A stretch of 7,616 nt of DNA from Methylococcales bacterium (GTDB lineage Bacteria; Pseudomonadota; Gammaproteobacteria; Methylococcales; Methylomonadaceae). Within the stretch, counting starts at the first letter, position 1. Each line of letters begins with the position of its first letter. Position numbers and translations under genes: made by a program. A model generated the notes under the pieces. That model worked only from the letters and a program-made list of their open reading frames with translations. It searched no databases and had not been told where the DNA came from. Shown here in pieces: positions 4,917 to 7,616 of this stretch. Where the stretch lies: contig JAGLBU010000149.1 of assembly GCA_023146575.1 (NCBI GenBank), forward strand, positions 1 through 7,616, in the 5' to 3' direction.

Positions 4917-7616
4917 TTATTCAACAATTTCTCTGGGTGGCCATGCTAAGCTATAATCTGAACGGTTTAAGGTTAAATTAACATTGTAGGCAGGGTCATT
5001 TTGAATAATGGTTGGCCATTTTTGTTGCATGTATTGGGTTTCTTTAATGAAACGTTCTTGTTTTTGCGGTGAATCATCCAAACCACGGGTGACAGATTCA
5101 TGATGGTAGAGCATGGAAAATGGCGTGTAGATATTTCGATAACCAAGTTCTAATAATTTTAAACACAGATCGACATCGTTAAACGCAATAGTCAAATCTT
5201 TTTCATTGAGACCTTTGGCTTCTAAAAATTTATCTTTTTGTACCACCAAACAGGCGGCAGTCACGGCGGACATGCTTTGTGTTAAGGCGGCACGTCCAAA
5301 ATAACCTGGTAAATTTGAGGCAAGCATATGATGGGAATGTCCAGCACAACCGCCCAGTCCTAAAATAACCCCTGCATGTTGGATGACATTGTGATCGTAT
5401 AATAATTTTGCACCGACGGCGCCAACATTTGGTTGCACGGCGATGCTGACCATCTCACTCAACCAATTAGGCGAAATAATTTCAGTATCGTTATTGAGCA
5501 AGGCAATGAATTCGCCTTCCGCTTGAGAGACCGCGAGGTTATTTTGGGCAGAATAATTAAAGGGACGATCATCCCGAATGATTCGAAAATTTTCATGAAC
5601 CTGCGCTAATTGTGCAAAATAGGTAATCGCATCTTGTTGGTCAGAGCCATTATCAATCAGGATCACTTCAAAGTTTTTATAAGTCGTTAGATCATATAAA
5701 CTTTCTATGCATTTTTGAACATAGTTTTTAGCATTTCGAGTTGGGATAATAATTGAGACGAAGGGTTCTTTTTGAGGCAGGTCAAAATATAACCGATGAC
5801 CATATTCAAACCGTTTGACATGAGCATTAAGTTTACAGCGTTGTAAATGCTCATTAACCGCTTTTTCAGCCGCAATGGAAGCATAAGGTTTAGTGTCAAT
5901 GTTTTTAGCAACACTGCCATTTAAAATACGCCAATGGTAAAGCACTTTAGGAATATGAATAATTTGTTCAGGGCTTATTTTTTCAATAAATCGTAACGCT
6001 AAATCATAATCTTGAGAGCCTTCAAATTCGACTCTAAAGCCCCCTATATCACGCATAATATCGGTTTTATAGACCCCTAAATGTGAAATCATATTGTGAC
6101 CTAAAAATAATTCATGATTCCAATCAGACTTAAAATAAGGATTAATGCGAGTGCCGTTTTCTTCGGATAATTTATCTTCGTCCGAATAAATTAACGCCGC
6201 CGTTGGATTTTTATTGATTGCATCTATTACCCAAAACAGCGCATGTTCAGGAATTAAATCATCATGATCAACTAAGGCAATAAACTCCCCTGTCGCTAAT
6301 GCCAGCGCTGAATTGGAGGCAACCGAAATATGACCATTTTCAGAGCGAAAGGTGATTTTGATACGCGAATCACCATTAGCATATTGTTGCAATAAGGCGG
6401 TAAGTTGTGGGTCATCAGAGGCATCATCAGCGATACACAATTCCCAATAGGGATAAAGTTGGTTTTGGATGGATAAAATTGCCTGTTCTAAATACTCAAG
6501 TGGTGATTTATACGTCGGCATCACAATGGAAATTAAGGGGCGTTTGGCGAATGTTTTTATAGCCTGCCTTATGTTATTTCTTTGCGTATCGTCCAAGGTA
6601 TCGTAACGAGCCACCCATGTCGTGTAGTCATTAATATCAGGTTGTGACTTAATTTCTGGTGGGACAATAATCGGGGGGATTTTTTGCAACCGTTGTTTAC
6701 TGTAAAGATACAGGTCTTTGACCAGCCGCAACGGTTTGGTCATTAGCCAACTGGATGAACGATATAGTGCGTCCAATTCTTGATGTTTAAGGGCTAAATG
6801 GTGATGTACCTGTGCTAAATCATTATTTTTTTGAACCAGTGTTTCTTCTAGGGTGGTTAATGCGTGCTGTTGAATATTATTTTTATGATTTTCAATTAAT
6901 AATTGATCAAATTGTTGTTCTAATTGATGGGATTGTTGCTTATAGTTTTGGGTGGTTTGTTCTAACTGATTAGCTTGATGTTGAATTTTTTGTTGCTGTA
7001 CTAATAACTGCTGGTTTTGATTTTGAATGTGAGTTTCTTTATCAAATATAGTTTTATCATTAAGGGTATTTTTATGATTGAGTGCTTGAATTTTTTGCTC
7101 TTTAATATCATGTATTCCTGCGCTGCCCATTAAATGTGTCATTTGTTGATCATTTAAAGTCGGAAACCATTTTTTAAAGATTTTTAGGCTCGCTTTATTG
7201 ACTGTATTGGTGTCTGCATTCACGCCAAAACCAGACTGTGGGTTAATTCTATAAATGGCACTAAAGCCTTCAATAAATAAAAAACCAGTGACCGTTGAAG
7301 CTTGTAACCAAAAATCCCAATCTTCATAAAAGGTGAATGATTCATCAAATTGACAGTCTTTTTTTAAGAGGTCTTTGGAAAATAACGCCGCATGAATGGG
7401 AATAAAATTATTACACAGCAAGCGAGTTGAATTAAAAGGACTGGCAAACTGAGTCTCTAATAAGGCCTTATTTTGATCCACACATTGAACGCCTGTATAG
7501 ATAACCTTGGTTTCAGGGTGCGCGTGTGCAGCGTGGACTAATTTAGTAAGATGTTCAGGTAAAAAATAATCATCATCATCCAGAAAAATAATAAATTTTC
7601 CAGTGCATAATTTTAG
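4917..7616 (-). CDS. Multi-domain family 2 glycosyltransferase, N-terminus beyond window
   Basis: 899 residues are readable from the right edge to the TAA at 4917. A GTG at 7481 lies within the gene and is not its start, because the frame continues upstream with clear glycosyltransferase sequence. Residue numbers below count from the edge. First GT-A domain (partial, to about 135): FIIFLDDDDYF with the metal-binding aspartates at 13-16, and FYEDWDFW near 96-103. About 170-290: a Gln/Asn-rich predicted coiled coil ending in LYRSSSWLMTKPLR. Second GT2 domain (about 362-585): SIVMPTYKSPLEYLEQA, ADDASDD, ALVDHDD (DHDD at 450-453), YSDEDK and GSQDYDLALRF. Third GT2 domain (about 620-855): VSIIIPTRNAKNYV, LIDNGSD, ALLNNDTEI and FNDVDLCLKL. 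The C-terminus (SLAWPPREIVE) looks natural. Such proteins usually build O-antigen, capsule or other surface polysaccharide from nucleotide sugars in the cytoplasm. The sugar cannot be told from sequence. I see no hairpin terminator after the stop. Confidence 0.93.
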   Translation of the reverse strand, partial: LKLCTGKFIIFLDDDDYFLPEHLTKLVHAAHAHPETKVIYTGVQCVDQNKALLETQFASPFNSTRLLCNNFIPIHAALFSKDLLKKDCQFDESFTFYEDWDFWLQASTVTGFLFIEGFSAIYRINPQSGFGVNADTNTVNKASLKIFKKWFPTLNDQQMTHLMGSAGIHDIKEQKIQALNHKNTLNDKTIFDKETHIQNQNQQLLVQQQKIQHQANQLEQTTQNYKQQSHQLEQQFDQLLIENHKNNIQQHALTTLEETLVQKNNDLAQVHHHLALKHQELDALYRSSSWLMTKPLRLVKDLYLYSKQRLQKIPPIIVPPEIKSQPDINDYTTWVARYDTLDDTQRNNIRQAIKTFAKRPLISIVMPTYKSPLEYLEQAILSIQNQLYPYWELCIADDASDDPQLTALLQQYANGDSRIKITFRSENGHISVASNSALALATGEFIALVDHDDLIPEHALFWVIDAINKNPTAALIYSDEDKLSEENGTRINPYFKSDWNHELFLGHNMISHLGVYKTDIMRDIGGFRVEFEGSQDYDLALRFIEKISPEQIIHIPKVLYHWRILNGSVAKNIDTKPYASIAAEKAVNEHLQRCKLNAHVKRFEYGHRLYFDLPQKEPFVSIIIPTRNAKNYVQKCIESLYDLTTYKNFEVILIDNGSDQQDAITYFAQLAQVHENFRIIRDDRPFNYSAQNNLAVSQAEGEFIALLNNDTEIISPNWLSEMVSIAVQPNVGAVGAKLLYDHNVIQHAGVILGLGGCAGHSHHMLASNLPGYFGRAALTQSMSAVTAACLVVQKDKFLEAKGLNEKDLTIAFNDVDLCLKLLELGYRNIYTPFSMLYHHESVTRGLDDSPQKQERFIKETQYMQQKWPTIIQNDPAYNVNLTLNRSDYSLAWPPREIVE

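Noticed and set aside
5705..5920. 71-codon open frame on the minus strand
   Set aside because: Out-of-frame shadow within the glycosyltransferase; composition is that of a shifted reading frame.

Overview
The window reads as chromosomal DNA of an AT-rich gammaproteobacterium. The main reason is a conserved block on the minus strand, in the order rpmH, rnpA, yidD, yidC, (extra gene), mnmE. The L34, RnpA and YidC sequences are of proteobacterial type; YidC has the large periplasmic domain found in Gram-negatives. A sulfur-oxidising Thiotrichales/Beggiatoa-like host is a guess from overall flavour only and cannot be established here.

Layout. Positions 1-1060 (minus) hold most of mnmE, whose C-terminus lies beyond the left edge. 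Positions 1057-1653 (minus) hold a 198-aa protein with a PD-(D/E)XK nuclease-like signature, overlapping the mnmE start by 4 bp (ATGA). Positions 1686-1719 form a strong Rho-independent terminator just after yidC. yidC (1745-3472), yidD (3465-3698), rnpA (3680-4048) and rpmH (4049-4183) follow with overlapping or abutting ends. A sigma70-type promoter for this operon sits at 4236-4265. Positions 4266-4483 are non-coding. Positions 4484-4879 (plus) carry the C-terminal part of an IS110-family transposase, the only plus-strand coding remnant. Positions 4917-7616 (minus) carry a large multi-domain family 2 glycosyltransferase whose N-terminus lies beyond the right edge.

How the genes fit together. 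The rpmH promoter drives a compact housekeeping operon: ribosomal protein L34, the protein subunit of RNase P, the YidD membrane-insertion helper and the YidC insertase. The yidC terminator then separates the nuclease-like gene and mnmE (tRNA wobble-uridine modification) into what looks like a second unit, in which mnmE is probably translated by coupling. Upstream of rpmH, where many gammaproteobacteria have dnaA/oriC, the window instead shows a decayed insertion sequence and a surface-polysaccharide-type glycosyltransferase. This looks like a rearrangement or insertion boundary.

I see no CRISPR array, tRNA, rRNA or riboswitch. I do not see a clearly new biological system. The most unusual element is the nuclease-like gene placed inside the yidC-mnmE junction.
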